Origin: Acrasis kona
Taxonomy: Eukaryota > Heterolobosea > Eutetramitea > Acrasida > Acrasidae
DNA: 64,000 nucleotides
Reading direction: 5' to 3'
Assembly: GCA_026419775.2 (NCBI GenBank)
Contig: JAOPGA020001252.1
Span: 1 to 64,000, forward strand
Within the stretch, counting starts at the first letter, position 1; every line of letters starts with the position of its first letter. The translations under genes were made by a program, and so were the position numbers. The notes under the pieces were generated by a model. It was not told the DNA's origin. It did not search any database and saw nothing but the letters and a program-made list of their open reading frames with translations. Shown here piece after piece: positions 21,169 through 31,950 of this stretch.

Positions 21169-22237
21169 TTACTCAAACTTTTCTTTTATTGACATGACGA
21201 GTCGCGACCATCGCACTTCACCACTTCTCACCTCTTGTATGGAAGCTCTGTACATCCTATAAGCGACGACAGCACTGGCGGCTAACAAAAATATAACCGA
21301 CCAATTTCCTCGGTTCATAACATGTGAATGTCTCATGTCCAAATAAAATATTGCATTCTAATGTGAACTTATGATTAGAAATATAAAACTTACTTCTTGT
21401 ATAAAATCAAGTTTCTTTTCGATGGCGGTATAACGTACACCAATCTCAAAGTCATTATTTAACAATTTATATAACTTGTCGTAGCGGCTGCTGTCCCAAA
21501 TAATATCCGGAGTTTCAAGTAACCTCACGGTAATTAACAGCCCACACTTTAATTCGTTACCCAATGCAATGACGGGAGTTAACTTATTAACTTCCACCAT
21601 ACTCATTTTATTTTGTATTTTTACTTTGGAATTTAAGCCTTGAAATTGATGTAGAATGTCCCGTAACTGATCTTCATAACTTTTCAGCGCAGCGCTTCTG
21701 GCAAGCGTACCAGTTATTAATGATAGAGCATGCTTGTCCAAGTGGGTTATTGTTAGGCGGTCTCTTCCAATCTCGCAATACTCTTTTGCGTTTGGATTGA
21801 TTTCTATTGTTAAATCTGTAACAGTAAGCGAGGGTCAAACATGTAAAATTCATACTTTCAGTTTTTATTGATTGAGATTTTGTCAAGTCTTTAAATTTAG
21901 ATACCCATTGATTTCTACTTGCTTCGTCCACATTAAAGAAGCACACTGACCCGTGAGCGTATGCTACAATTAACCACTCCGAGAATTCATGTGTTCCTTG
22001 TAAGGTAAGATGCCACTTTGTCTTCTCTGTTATCATGATTGCATCATTATCATCCTCTCTTATGTATCTCTCAGCAAAGTCTAGATTGAGTTCTTTTCTA
22101 CGTTTTTAAGATGATGGTAATCGCTGATATTACGATATATTGTACGCATCTATATGATGCTTCTTGCCCTGTGCAATAACCAATGAACGACTAATAGGTC
22201 GAGTTAATTTGATCTTGTGGGAAAATCTTCGAAGCAT
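21169..22237 (-). CDS. RMND1: mitochondrial DUF155 (RMND1/Rmd1 family) protein, 318 aa
   Basis: Four exons on the minus strand: 22,134-22,237, 21,856-22,097, 21,394-21,815 and 21,169-21,357, with introns of 36, 40 and 36 bases. The first exon gives MLRRFSHKIKLTRPISRSL, a typical mitochondrial presequence, then the IDAYNIS strand that opens DUF155. LIVAYAHGSVCFFN, LLETPDIIWDSSRYDKLYKL and the IEKKLDFIQ helix are the family core, and the last exon adds a C-terminal membrane helix (WSVIFLLAASAVVAYRMY). Family members tether or support the mitochondrial translation machinery on the inner membrane. Every junction keeps frame, so the gene looks intact. Confidence 0.85.
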
Positions 22238-22396
22238 TTGTTGTAAGTGTCATTTAATTACAACAGAAGACCAACACAATTGTCATGGTGTTCTAAATTC
22301 CGCAGGATACTAATAATTATGATGGGCTTTTCGCACTTTAAAGCACAAAATATCTTAATAATAACTAAATGGTATTTATAAATATACAAATTTTAA

Positions 22397-23282
22397 TCAT
22401 GATGTGACGCACTTTTGTTTTTGTTTAAACAGAGTCCCGTTCGTTGATAAAGTTTTACACAACATATCGTGATTCATTCTGTCCCTGACCACTCTCCTCA
22501 CTATACAGTTAAATGTCTCCTCAACATTTACGTAAGTTTTAGCACTGGTGTACGCAATGTCTCCTACAATTTTCTCCAAAGTATGGTTCGAATTGATGTA
22601 CACTTGAGCCTGTTCGAGCGTAATGGAATTATTATCAATATCGCATTTATTAGCTGCTATGAAAATTGGTGCATTTTTATTTGAGTTGCGATAACTCATG
22701 CAATAACTAAAACCATCGGCCAGAGTAGCTCCGTCTGCAAGCGAGTACACAAATAAAATTGCATCCGCACAACTATATAAATATTCGAAATAATATCGAT
22801 CGGCTTGTCCAGAAAAATCTATAAACTCAATTTTTAGCTTTAACCCATCACGATGAATTGTTTTGTGGTAGTCGTCCTCAAGAGTAGGATCATAACAATC
22901 ACTAAATTCCCATCCAATGTATGTTACTATTAAACTAGTCTTGCCAACACACGTATCGCCTGAAACTAACTTGAAAGTTAAACATCTGTTAGACACGAGC
23001 ACTTACAATTTTTATAGTATTTTTTTCAAGTGGATGTTTCTTCATATAGCGCCTCATCTCTAGGTAGCATTTCTTGTAGTCGTATTTGATCGTATCAGAA
23101 TAAAATACAGACTGAGTCCAAATGCTGCACCACCACTTATCTGAACATATTACTTTTTCAAAGAACCAACAAACGGATGATAAGTTTAATGTTTCAGCTG
23201 CATTGTCCTCAAGCATAAACAAAAATATGTGGGAGAGTACTTCATCCACGAACAACGGATGTTCACCCCTCGTCACTTTCAT
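22397..23282 (-). CDS. F-box protein fused to a Ras-like small GTPase, 282 aa
   Basis: Two exons (23,007-23,282 and 22,397-22,969) with a 37-base intron ending in CTAAC...AAG. The spliced frame restores the first GTPase strand, TIKILVSGDTCVGKTSL. Residues about 8-55 form an F-box (VDEVLSHIFLFML...VCWFFEKVICSDKWW). The GTPase then has G1 GDTCVGKTS, switch I YDPTLEDDY, G3 DFSGQ, G4 NKCD and G5 TSAKT. It ends in a basic tail and CVTS, a CAAX prenylation box. It is therefore predicted to be membrane-anchored and to recruit SKP1/cullin through the F-box. The CAAX at the true C-terminus and intact switches argue for an active enzyme. Confidence 0.8.
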
Positions 23283-24894
23283 TATTACAATTATTTTTAT
23301 AATCCCGTGACTTTGAAAGTACTGTTTTTTCTTCTACAAAACAGTGAAATCAATGCCCAAAAGTACAGGAAAAGTAGCAGTATTTGCTCCGGAAAGTAGC
23401 AAAAACCGTTCTACTTTGTGTGCAATTTTATTTTAACGTACCGCAGAAAGCAGTTCTTTTCCGATTCGCTCCGAACCTTCAAAAGTAGTACAAACAGTCG
23501 GCGAAAGTAGGTAAAAAAGAGGTCCTTTTACGTGTTATAAAGTACTACGAATTATAGGTTGTGNCGTAAATAAAAGTAGCAGTTGAAAGAACGTTTGTTT
23601 ATTAATAGTGTTGTTCAGTTTCTTCATCTGCTCCGGCCTTGCATGCTTTAATGTCAATTGCCTCCTGTTAATGGTGTTGAGATGTGGGTATACATAATAA
23701 TGCTTTCATCTAAAATTGATGAGACGAATGTTAAAGACATTGATACCTTTAAACCCCAAATATTGGGGTCCTTCCTCTGGATTCTCGGCTGTGAACCGAC
23801 ATGCTATGCCGTGACCGTCTGGTTCGCGTGGCGTCGCATTGTCAAAGTCATTGTCATTACAATTCAATTCCTAAACTCATATTAAAGAGGAACGCCCTTT
23901 AAAAAAAACGTAAATAATCAGAATGTAAGTCACATACAAAAGTACTCGACATGTTATTGTAGTGGGTGGTCAGGAGCCATTGTTTCAAATTGAAGTGGTC
24001 AAATACAAATCAGATGACTTTGGTCGCTCAATGGACATTGAAGATGATGATTCGTCTAAAATTAAAGAAAAATAATTGGTAAATCCTTGGATGTTCTGGT
24101 GTTCTATTTCTGTGAGCGAATATATAGTTTCCTCGATTGCAACGATTTAGAATTGCTTCGCCTTGATTGATAATGTATACCACAATGATTTGAATGCATT
24201 TTGTATTATCGAATCTATTCGTATGATATATCGGCTCGATGTGCGAAGATGAGAATTGAAACGATTATAAAAATCGATTTGAGATCATTTTGGTTTTGTT
24301 GTCACTCCGAATGTTGATCGAATGGTAACGAGGGAAATTGAAAATGTCAATCAGCTGTGGTTGATGCTGTTACGAGCAGCTTAAGCATTATGTGTTAGTA
24401 TGTCGTAGTTCGAGATTGGATGGTTATTATAATCCTTTACGCAACGTAGGTCAAGAACGAGGTTACTGCTCCGAGTGAATGTTGGTTGTGAAACGATTGT
24501 CAAATGACATTGCTCTTTTCGGTTCTTGTTAGCAAAGAAGAAATTCATGTTCGTCGAAATAATTCTTCGAATGTCTCTAACGTTTGTGAACTGAGAACGC
24601 TTTTTTCTTGTTGCTATGAGTCCTTCTCAATTGGTGTTGAGTTCCTTTCGTTAGTGCTTCGGTTTCGTCGGACTCTTGTGGATATTAAGTCAAGTCGAGG
24701 TTATAATTCAAATATAATTGACATGGTGGAACACGTTGAAAACCTGCTGGATATTATCAAGAAGGTTTCAAAAGTTTCTTTTACAATATGTGGCGTTGTT
24801 ATATGTGACCTTGAACGAAGATGATAGATTGATTATTATAAGAGAAATCCGTTACATCATAATTTTAACACAATTGTAAAGTAGGCAAACAGCA
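23283..24894. other. long intergenic stretch, mostly featureless
   Basis: No gene is supported with confidence. From about 23,345 to 23,590 the string aaagtag recurs many times in a decayed-repeat context, and a single N lies at 23,564. An ATG frame of 106 codons at 24,504-24,824 has mixed hydrophobic composition and no motif; I rate it as possibly spurious. The last 60 bases are the XPNPEP3 leader. Confidence 0.45.
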
Positions 24895-26433
24895 ATGCTA
24901 CCACGAAACGTTCAATTATGTTGGGGTCGCCATTACCGTCACTTCACAAATAAAGTTCTCTCATGTACACACAATCTAACGGGACAACCATTCCCGAGCA
25001 CACATCCACACCTGTTTAAAAACCAATCAACAGCACTTGCCGTAGGTGAATTCGATCATACAGATTTTGAACAACGAAGACAATCATTCGCGAAGCACAT
25101 GAAAGATAATAGCGTTGCATTTATCCAGTCCGCAGATAAACACTTGATGACCAACGACATTCCATACCCTTTTCGGCAAAACTCAGATTTTTATTACATG
25201 ACCGGATTCAAAGAGCCCGGATCATGTTTAGTTATAGAAAAAAGAGACCAAAGCAACATCAACTACACTTTATACGTACCGCCCAAAAATGACAATAGAG
25301 AAAGATGGGATGGAGCACGTACCGGCGAAGAAAAAGCCAAAGAAATACTTAAGATCGAGGCAGCGCCATCAACAGACTTGCAAGCCATTTTTACAAAAAA
25401 ACATGACTTCATCTACTTTGATCCGTCCATGTCAATGTACAATGATGAAAAAGAAATAAACCACCAAGTAAGAAATCTCATTTACACTGTCAACAACGGC
25501 CAACAAAGAACTACATTAGTTTCACATAGAAACATATTGGACCATCTCAGAAAAATAAAATCGGACAAGGAAGTTGAAATACTAGAAAAGGCAGCAGAAA
25601 TATCATCCCATGCTTTTAAGGCTGCCATGCGACTATCCAAACAAGGTATCACTGAGGGTCACATTGAAGCCATCATGGAATTTGAGTCCCGTCTTAGAGG
25701 AGCACAACGTTTAGGTTACCCACCAGTCGTAGCAAGCGGCAACAGAGCCAACATTATACATTACGTTTTCAACGACCAACTTTTACATGATGACGACATG
25801 CTTCTTGTCGACGCAGGATGCGAATATCACAATTACAGCAGCGACATTACCCGTACATGGCCAGTATCCGGAACATTTTCACAACCACAAAAAATCATTT
25901 ATTCAGCAGTACTTCGTATTCAAAAAGATTGTATCGAGGGATTGAAGAATGGAGTTTTCAGCACAATGTACGAATTACAAACTTTTGCAAATGAACGTAC
26001 TGCACAGGAAGTTGTGAACTTTGGCGGGTTGACTAATGGATTTATATTTAGCAACCAATCCCGAATCAATGAGATCGCAAAAATACTTTGTCCCCACTCT
26101 ATCGGCCACCCCATGGGAATGGACATTCACGAAAACAAACCAGACTTTCACGAGCCGTTACGACCAGGAATGGTCATTACCGTTGAACCAGGTATTTACA
26201 TTCCTAGTGAATTAGCGATGGATAGTAGATTACCGGATGAATGGAAGGGAAAGGGAATGTTTGGGATTGGAGTTAGAATTGAGGATAATGTTTTAATCAT
26301 GCCTAATCAAACTGCAAAAGTAATTACGCATCAGACACCGAAAGAAATGGAAGAGATTGAACATGTCATGAATGACGAAAAGAGTACTTACGAAGATTTA
26401 TCAAAACATGTAATAAAGAATTTTAACTTTTAA
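24895..26433 (+). CDS. XPNPEP3: Xaa-Pro aminopeptidase 3, mitochondrial
   Basis: Intronless, 512 residues. An Arg/His-rich N-terminus (MLPRNVQLCWGRHYRHFTNK) is a mitochondrial presequence. The aminopeptidase-P N domain follows (NSDFYYMTGFKEPGSCLV), then the pita-bread M24 domain with all five metal ligands visible: DAGCEY, SSDITRTWPVSG, SIGHPMGMDIHEN, VTVEPGIYIP and GVRIEDNVLI. The family (XPNPEP3/Icp55) trims N-terminal residues from imported mitochondrial proteins using two Mn2+. Length and start match. Confidence 0.92.
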   Translation: MLPRNVQLCWGRHYRHFTNKVLSCTHNLTGQPFPSTHPHLFKNQSTALAVGEFDHTDFEQRRQSFAKHMKDNSVAFIQSADKHLMTNDIPYPFRQNSDFYYMTGFKEPGSCLVIEKRDQSNINYTLYVPPKNDNRERWDGARTGEEKAKEILKIEAAPSTDLQAIFTKKHDFIYFDPSMSMYNDEKEINHQVRNLIYTVNNGQQRTTLVSHRNILDHLRKIKSDKEVEILEKAAEISSHAFKAAMRLSKQGITEGHIEAIMEFESRLRGAQRLGYPPVVASGNRANIIHYVFNDQLLHDDDMLLVDAGCEYHNYSSDITRTWPVSGTFSQPQKIIYSAVLRIQKDCIEGLKNGVFSTMYELQTFANERTAQEVVNFGGLTNGFIFSNQSRINEIAKILCPHSIGHPMGMDIHENKPDFHEPLRPGMVITVEPGIYIPSELAMDSRLPDEWKGKGMFGIGVRIEDNVLIMPNQTAKVITHQTPKEMEEIEHVMNDEKSTYEDLSKHVIKNFNF

Positions 26434-26656
26434 TTGTTTTTTTGTTTTGTACAATGTTAAGAGTGAGTGGTGTCATGGATCTGCAATAGTTAAAGTTGTG
26501 GTGGATGTTATCAGTTAATGTGGATATTATTTAGAATGTAAGGTAGCGTGGGGGAGCTACAAATGGAGATGGAGTTGGTAGTCGGAGTCCAACACTTGCT
26601 TCAGATCTTATCAAGTCTTGATGAAAAAGATTAGATTGATTGTAAGTGGTTGACTC

Positions 26657-27913
26657 ATGAGTTTCAAATCACACCAGGATGTTGAAGATATAAAGAAACA
26701 ACGCCCAATTAAAGAGGACGATGACGTGAAACATAAAGTGAGTGTCTCGCCATGGAAACCAGACGGTGAAACTCCTGATCTGCCAGAATTTGAAGTTCAG
26801 GCCTGCGAAGTCAAGAAGAGAGTTTCCCTCCTTACATTAATCCCAGAGCAACATTTCTGTCTTTATACCAAGCTTGGTGAGCGACTTCCTTATGGTTATT
26901 ATCTAGACAAGGGCATCAAAAGCCTGTTTATGGTGTTGAATGAGGACAATCAAAACTTCTGTAGTTTTATTCAAGTACAGGACAAAAAATTGGCCGAACA
27001 ATACAAAATCAATTTTCAAAATAGATCCTGGAAAAAGCAAAAGATCGAACACAAGAACGCAAAGGCGTACGCTGAAGAAAGAGACAAGCTAGAACGTATT
27101 GTTGACGCTTGGTGTTTTGAAAAAGATGAAGATGAAGAAGATGACGAATCTGATGAAAGTAAAGAAATCAATAAAGCTGAACGGGGAGCTCCAGTAAAAA
27201 AGAAACTTAAAAGAGAGAACGACAGTGACGATGATGATGATTTTTGCAAAAGCGAAATCAAACAGTTCATTACTGAGGTTCGTAAGAACTCAGCTGCAAT
27301 TTTTAAGGAGTGGTCAAAGTTTTCTACACATTTCAAAAGCACCGAGGACCAAGAACAATTCTTTGAAGATTTAGAACGTTGCATTCTTCCATTCAAAGTC
27401 AAGCTTGACTACTACAATTGTGAGTCTCTGGTAAGAATATATAGTCCAATAAAAACAGGAAACTTTATAGATACCCGGATGTACCATCATTTCCGATCTC
27501 GGGCACATTTTATTGAGTCATGGAGGAGTATAGTCTGTTTCGTTGGATCTTTGGATAGTAGCGACCAGAGCACAAAAGGCATTAAAAACATTAAAAACAA
27601 GGGTGACGTGGATGTGAGAAGTACTTTTGTTGAGGACTACATTGATGTACATGAAAAAATAAAAGGCAGAATTAATGACGTTAGTACCTGGAAGACATTC
27701 TTATTCGGAGACCTTCCATTGTCGGATCACAGATTTGCATTGTTCTTGTGTGCGGCTTCTGGTTTGATGTCAATTAGGCAAGGAGATGATAGAAGAAGAG
27801 CTAATTTATTCAATCAGATGAGCGAAACTGGAGGGGTGTATAACCTCATATTAAAAAACCTACAACATGATGTTGATTCTGATGTTGATGACGCTGTAGA
27901 CATCTCCTTGTGA
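26657..27913 (+). CDS. unknown acidic/basic protein, 418 aa
   Basis: Single intact frame from ATG at 26,657. Residues about 45-125 look like a small folded alpha/beta domain (SLLTLIPEQHFCLYTKLGER). A strongly acidic segment (DEDEEDDESDESKE) is followed by a Lys-rich stretch (APVKKKLKREN) that could act as a nuclear signal. The C-terminal half is a helical domain of about 220 residues. I recognise no family. It converges with the triple-Ubl gene, 60 bases apart at the 3' ends. Confidence 0.75.
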   Translation: MSFKSHQDVEDIKKQRPIKEDDDVKHKVSVSPWKPDGETPDLPEFEVQACEVKKRVSLLTLIPEQHFCLYTKLGERLPYGYYLDKGIKSLFMVLNEDNQNFCSFIQVQDKKLAEQYKINFQNRSWKKQKIEHKNAKAYAEERDKLERIVDAWCFEKDEDEEDDESDESKEINKAERGAPVKKKLKRENDSDDDDDFCKSEIKQFITEVRKNSAAIFKEWSKFSTHFKSTEDQEQFFEDLERCILPFKVKLDYYNCESLVRIYSPIKTGNFIDTRMYHHFRSRAHFIESWRSIVCFVGSLDSSDQSTKGIKNIKNKGDVDVRSTFVEDYIDVHEKIKGRINDVSTWKTFLFGDLPLSDHRFALFLCAASGLMSIRQGDDRRRANLFNQMSETGGVYNLILKNLQHDVDSDVDDAVDISL

Positions 27914-27929
27914 GACAATAAAAAATTAA

Positions 27930-27990
27930 TTTGAAAGTTTTTGTTTATTTGAATGTTCGATGCATCATCAAACTAACTTTTATTCTTGAG
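27930..27990 (+). repeat. 61 bp dispersed repeat, copy 1 (3' end of the Ubl gene)
   Basis: This segment covers the last six codons, stop and 3' flank of the triple-Ubl gene. It is identical, in inverted orientation, to 61,663-61,723. Confidence 0.85.
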
Positions 27991-29142
27991 AGTATGTCTA
28001 ATAAATTCAAAAACATTATTGCAGCCCAGAGGTTCGCCTCCAGTCAATTGTTGAAATGCCATAATCTTTTCTACCTCGTTAATCACAACTGTTTGCTTCA
28101 AAATCTCTTCAAAAGATTGACCACCCAACTGCTCAAAAGGAGATTTCTTCTTTTTATATTCCCTTGTCAATTCTTTAATTTCGTTCCACTCACTCTCGGT
28201 CATCAAACAAATAGTAAACACGTTCGCATCTTTGCATTCCACTCTCAACAACACTTGCCCCTGCTCCTCCTTCACCTGCTTCTTCACAGGTATTTCCTCC
28301 TTCTCCTCTTCCTCTCCACTTTCAATTTCTTCTTTGCTCTCTTTTTTTGCTCTCTTTTTCGCTCTAGAGTTTGATGCCACTGCAACAGCTTTTCTCTTTC
28401 TACTAAACTCTTGTTTTAGTATAACGTCATCAGTAATATTCAAGTCATTTAGAGTTTTATGTTGATCCTCTGATTCTAACAGAACACCCTTAGTGTACAA
28501 ACGAACACTGTTGCCATACATCCACATGGTATTAATAATGGATTCTTCTCCGTGATAACAATCATCCCCTTCTTCACTTGTTTTTGTTCCCTCTAGAATG
28601 ATATCTGAAATTGAATGGCTTGGGTCGACCTCCATTATTTTTGATCTGCATTCGTGTATGTTGCTGGTGATGATAACTTTTACGTTAACTTCCTCTAAAC
28701 TAAGATCCGAATCCTCATCAATGTTGTAAAATTCAAATGATTTGGTTACATCGAGTTTCTTTCCACTTAGTTTTAAGACGGGTATGGTCGAGTAGGTTTC
28801 GTTTTTGACTTTGGTTAGAATTTTATTCATTACATTTTGTATAATATCTGTCGGTAGGACTCGAACAGAAATTGACTTTGGGGAGCCTACCAAGTTCTTT
28901 ATAGCTATGGGTATTGCTGCTTTCACTAAAAGTAGGATTATGGATTTGGCTTTAATGTTATAGCTTTTGAAAGTGCGATCGTCTTCTAGTACTTTATTAC
29001 CGAATTTAAGGTCATAAGAATTAGGTTCCATCTGGAATGTTGGTTGGATCCACTTCTCTTTTAATGTGGCAATTAAATCTGTTGTCTTTACTTCAAAGTG
29101 ATATTCGTTTTCGTAGACATTATGTTTAATGATAACCTTCAT
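27973..29142 (-). CDS. protein with three ubiquitin-like domains, 389 aa
   Basis: ATG at 29,142. Three consecutive beta-grasp (ubiquitin-like) units are visible: residues 1-75 (MKVIIKHNVYENEYHFEVKT ... LEDDRTFKSYNIKAKSIILL), about 77-155 (IAIKNLVGSPKSISVRV ... DVTKSFEFYNIDEDSDLSL) and about 158-245 (VKVIITSNIHECRSKIMEV ... EDQHKTLNDLNITDDVIL). None ends in a processable GG. A Lys/Arg-rich nuclear-type signal (SRKRKAVAVASNSRAKKRAK), an acidic patch and a C-terminal domain of about 80 residues follow. The triple-Ubl order with this tail is not a combination I know. Possible roles are proteasome or ligase scaffolding in the nucleus. Confidence 0.75.
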   Translation of the reverse strand: MKVIIKHNVYENEYHFEVKTTDLIATLKEKWIQPTFQMEPNSYDLKFGNKVLEDDRTFKSYNIKAKSIILLLVKAAIPIAIKNLVGSPKSISVRVLPTDIIQNVMNKILTKVKNETYSTIPVLKLSGKKLDVTKSFEFYNIDEDSDLSLEEVNVKVIITSNIHECRSKIMEVDPSHSISDIILEGTKTSEEGDDCYHGEESIINTMWMYGNSVRLYTKGVLLESEDQHKTLNDLNITDDVILKQEFSRKRKAVAVASNSRAKKRAKKESKEEIESGEEEEKEEIPVKKQVKEEQGQVLLRVECKDANVFTICLMTESEWNEIKELTREYKKKKSPFEQLGGQSFEEILKQTVVINEVEKIMAFQQLTGGEPLGCNNVFEFIRHTLKNKS

Positions 29143-29296
29143 TCTTGGTGTGCTCTCACTTTCCAATTGGACCTTTTTATTTTGAATTGCACAAAATTTA
29201 CAATTATGTTCCAAATAACTTCGTACATGTTGTGCACTTCAATTGAAGTCACTACAAACCATTTTGAAAACTTGAGAAAAATAGTTCCAAAACACA

Positions 29297-31361
29297 ATGT
29301 CCAAAAGCAATAAGAAGAATGCAAAACAATCACACCACGGATTAAATACCTACTTGAATAATAGAGAAGATTCTGTCTTTTGGCGGGTAGACTATCAGTG
29401 CTCAGAAAGATTTTTAGAACTTCAATACTTGAAACAAATATTTATGAATAGGACAGGATTTGAAGTAACAACAGGTAATACTACATATTCATTGACGAAC
29501 AAGATTTTAATAATTCAAGTCAGAAACAAAGCATACCGAATCGCATACGGAAACCCCAACTGTTATTATTCTGTGGGTGATATAGAGGGTGCTGCGTATA
29601 GAAAAGTGGTTTCAGATACCAGGTTCAAAAATTCTCCTGTGGCACGCATCAACGTTGATGGTAGCTTTGCAGAATTCAAAAACGTTCGGGACGTTGCAGC
29701 CTCCAGGTATGACATCGTAATCATTGATAAAGACGGTTGCATTTTGACTACAAAATATCCTCAAATGTCTTTTTCAAAGGTAGAGGTCAAAGGAAATCCT
29801 GTTTTTGACACAATTTCTGCTTTAAGACATCACTTTGCAGCAGTTACTGAAAATGGTGAGTTATATACCTGGGGTCGAAATGACGAAGGTCAGTGTGGTC
29901 ATCCAATTTATGACTATACTATTGAGGAGCCTAGACTCGTGGAGAGCTTACCTGAGGGTGTTAGGTTCAGCATTTGTTCATCCTTCTTCACATGCGTTGT
30001 CACAGGTGTGTATTTTTATTTGATTTTAGTTTACAATTTTATTTTTAGAAAGTAGGAACTTGTATGTGTTCGGAGGTAATGGAAAAGACAATCATAAGGG
30101 TTTCGTCCACAAAGATAGACCTCAGGACAAGTACTTGAGGATTTATCAACCTCGCATGCTACCTCTTCCACATGGTGCCAAGGTGAATCAAGTTGTGGTC
30201 GGAACAAGACACATTCTAGTCTTGACGTAAGTAACATTCTGTTGATGACACTAATCAAGTATACAGTAATAAGAACCAACTTTTATTATGGCACCATTAT
30301 AAACTTCCCGGAGACGCTCAACCTAGAGAACAAGATGATTGGTCACAGTTAGGTACCCAAGGACAAATTCCATTAAGAATCTTCTCAAAGTACGATGATT
30401 TTTTGAATGAGTATTCATTTTTGTAGTGATCATAATTTTGGAACATATAACATTTCTCCGCAGCGACTAGTAAAGGACCAAAATGAATTGTTCAACCAAG
30501 CCATGAATGAAATGTTAACTAACAAAATAAAATATCCCACAGACTTTACCTTGATTGTGAAAGCACGTCATGAACAATTGTATCATGTCCACAAGATTGT
30601 GTTATTAGCAAGAAGAGAGGCATTCAATCAATTATTTGAATGCAACCTTGACTTACGTGAAGAAGATGATTCATTTGAAGTATGCCAAGACAGTTTTGAT
30701 GTTGTAGAAACAAAAATAAAAGTTTTGTACACTGGCGTACCTTTTGATGATCCAAAGTATAATCAAACAATCACCTTCCAAGTACTGAAACAGGCATATA
30801 AGGATTTGAACAATTTGGTTAGTTTCACCCTGGATGATGGTAAGTTTTACTTTTTTCACTTGTTATTAACATGTGTCAGCCATCAAAAATCATTGTGACG
30901 TCGCTCTAGAAAGTGAAGGAAAAGTTATTTATTGCCACAAGCTTATATTGGGAGGAGTGCAATACTTTAAATCAATGTTTAGTGGACCTTTCACTGAGAG
31001 TCAAACTTCCATTCAACAGCCCATTCAAATCATAAACTATTCCTACAGCGCCATTTTGGCCTTTGTTACATTCTTGTATTCCCGTGATGTTACAAAGCAC
31101 GTTGATGCCAGTAACTGTGTGGAAGTGTTGTTGTGTGCTCATGAATATAACATTGAGGAAATGGAACCAGCGGTCATTTCCATCATTGCAGCAAATGTGG
31201 ACAATGAGAGCGTGGAATCGGTGTTGCATGTGGCCGAAAGGTATAACCATTCTACTTTGAGTTTGTGGTGCAAATTGTACATAATCACCCATCTTGATGA
31301 GTTGATTGATTTGGAGGAAAAGACAAAGAAGATGATTAACCACTATATGTGTCACTTGTGA
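29297..31361 (+). CDS. RCC1-like / double BTB-BACK protein, 634 aa
   Basis: Five exons: 29,297-30,005, 30,049-30,226, 30,267-30,389, 30,427-30,839 and 30,880-31,361, with introns of 43, 40, 37 and 40 bases. The N-terminal part is an RCC1 beta-propeller (ELYTWGRNDEGQCGHP, NLYVFGGNGKDNHKG). It is followed by a first BTB-like domain (DFTLIVKARHEQLYHVHKIV) and a second, better BTB (CDVALESEGKVIYCHKLIL) with a BACK-like helical tail. RCC1-BTB proteins are common in amoeboid protists and typically act as cullin-3 adaptors. It is divergent from the Ubl gene (155 bases). Confidence 0.85.
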
Positions 31362-31873
31362 CTAATAAACATGTTGTGCTTTTTACTTTTGCATCATTAA
31401 TTCTTTCCATTAAATCTAGAGTAGATTTTAGTGGACCTATCGCGAACGATATTAATCATCTTAATGGATAAAAGCCGTTTTTTTGTTCATTTACTTCCTC
31501 TGATACAAAATGTGATCGCATTGTATTTAACTCAATAAAAGTTAGTATTATTTACTTTGTACGCGAAGAATGTGAATCCCGTTTTACAAATATTTTTTAA
31601 TGCAATGGAGTGACCTCAGTTTTAGCATACATCATACCTTTAGACCAGTTATATATGTACAATCCGACAACAACATCACCTTCATCTTCAGCTCATTTCT
31701 GAATTTCGCGTATATATTCGCTATACCTCTTTCCGTCATTGGTTGATGTGAAATTGTCGCTCAATTTGTGGGGAATTGAATAAAAATTTTTTACTAACGT
31801 GTTGATTGGTAATTATTTTATTGTAAATCAACATAAGGGTCAATTTTTAGGCCCTGCTTTTTAGCCAACAATA
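31362..31873. other. intergenic up to the Tc1/mariner element
   Basis: No coding signal seen. It contains the RCC1-BTB polyadenylation region (AATAAA near 31,363) and AT-rich sequence ending in the TA target site at 31,872-31,873. Confidence 0.5.
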
Positions 31874-31898
31874 TTACCGGTAAAATTCAAGTTGGTCA
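31874..31898 (+). repeat. left terminal inverted repeat
   Basis: Twenty-five bases identical to the reverse complement of 34,426-34,450, preceded by TA. A degenerate second binding-site-like copy follows at about 31,905-31,917. Confidence 0.9.
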
Positions 31899-31950
31899 TC
31901 TACATCAAGATAATCACGTGCTTTTTGAAAAAATTGGAAATTTATTAAAC

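Noticed and set aside
23658-23885. 75-codon frame with a hydrophobic stretch
   Set aside because: Short, in a decayed repeat-like region next to an N, with no conserved feature.
27016-27402. Ser-rich antisense frame opposite the 418-residue protein
   Set aside because: Ser runs are the complement of GAT/GAA-rich acidic coding DNA on the plus strand.
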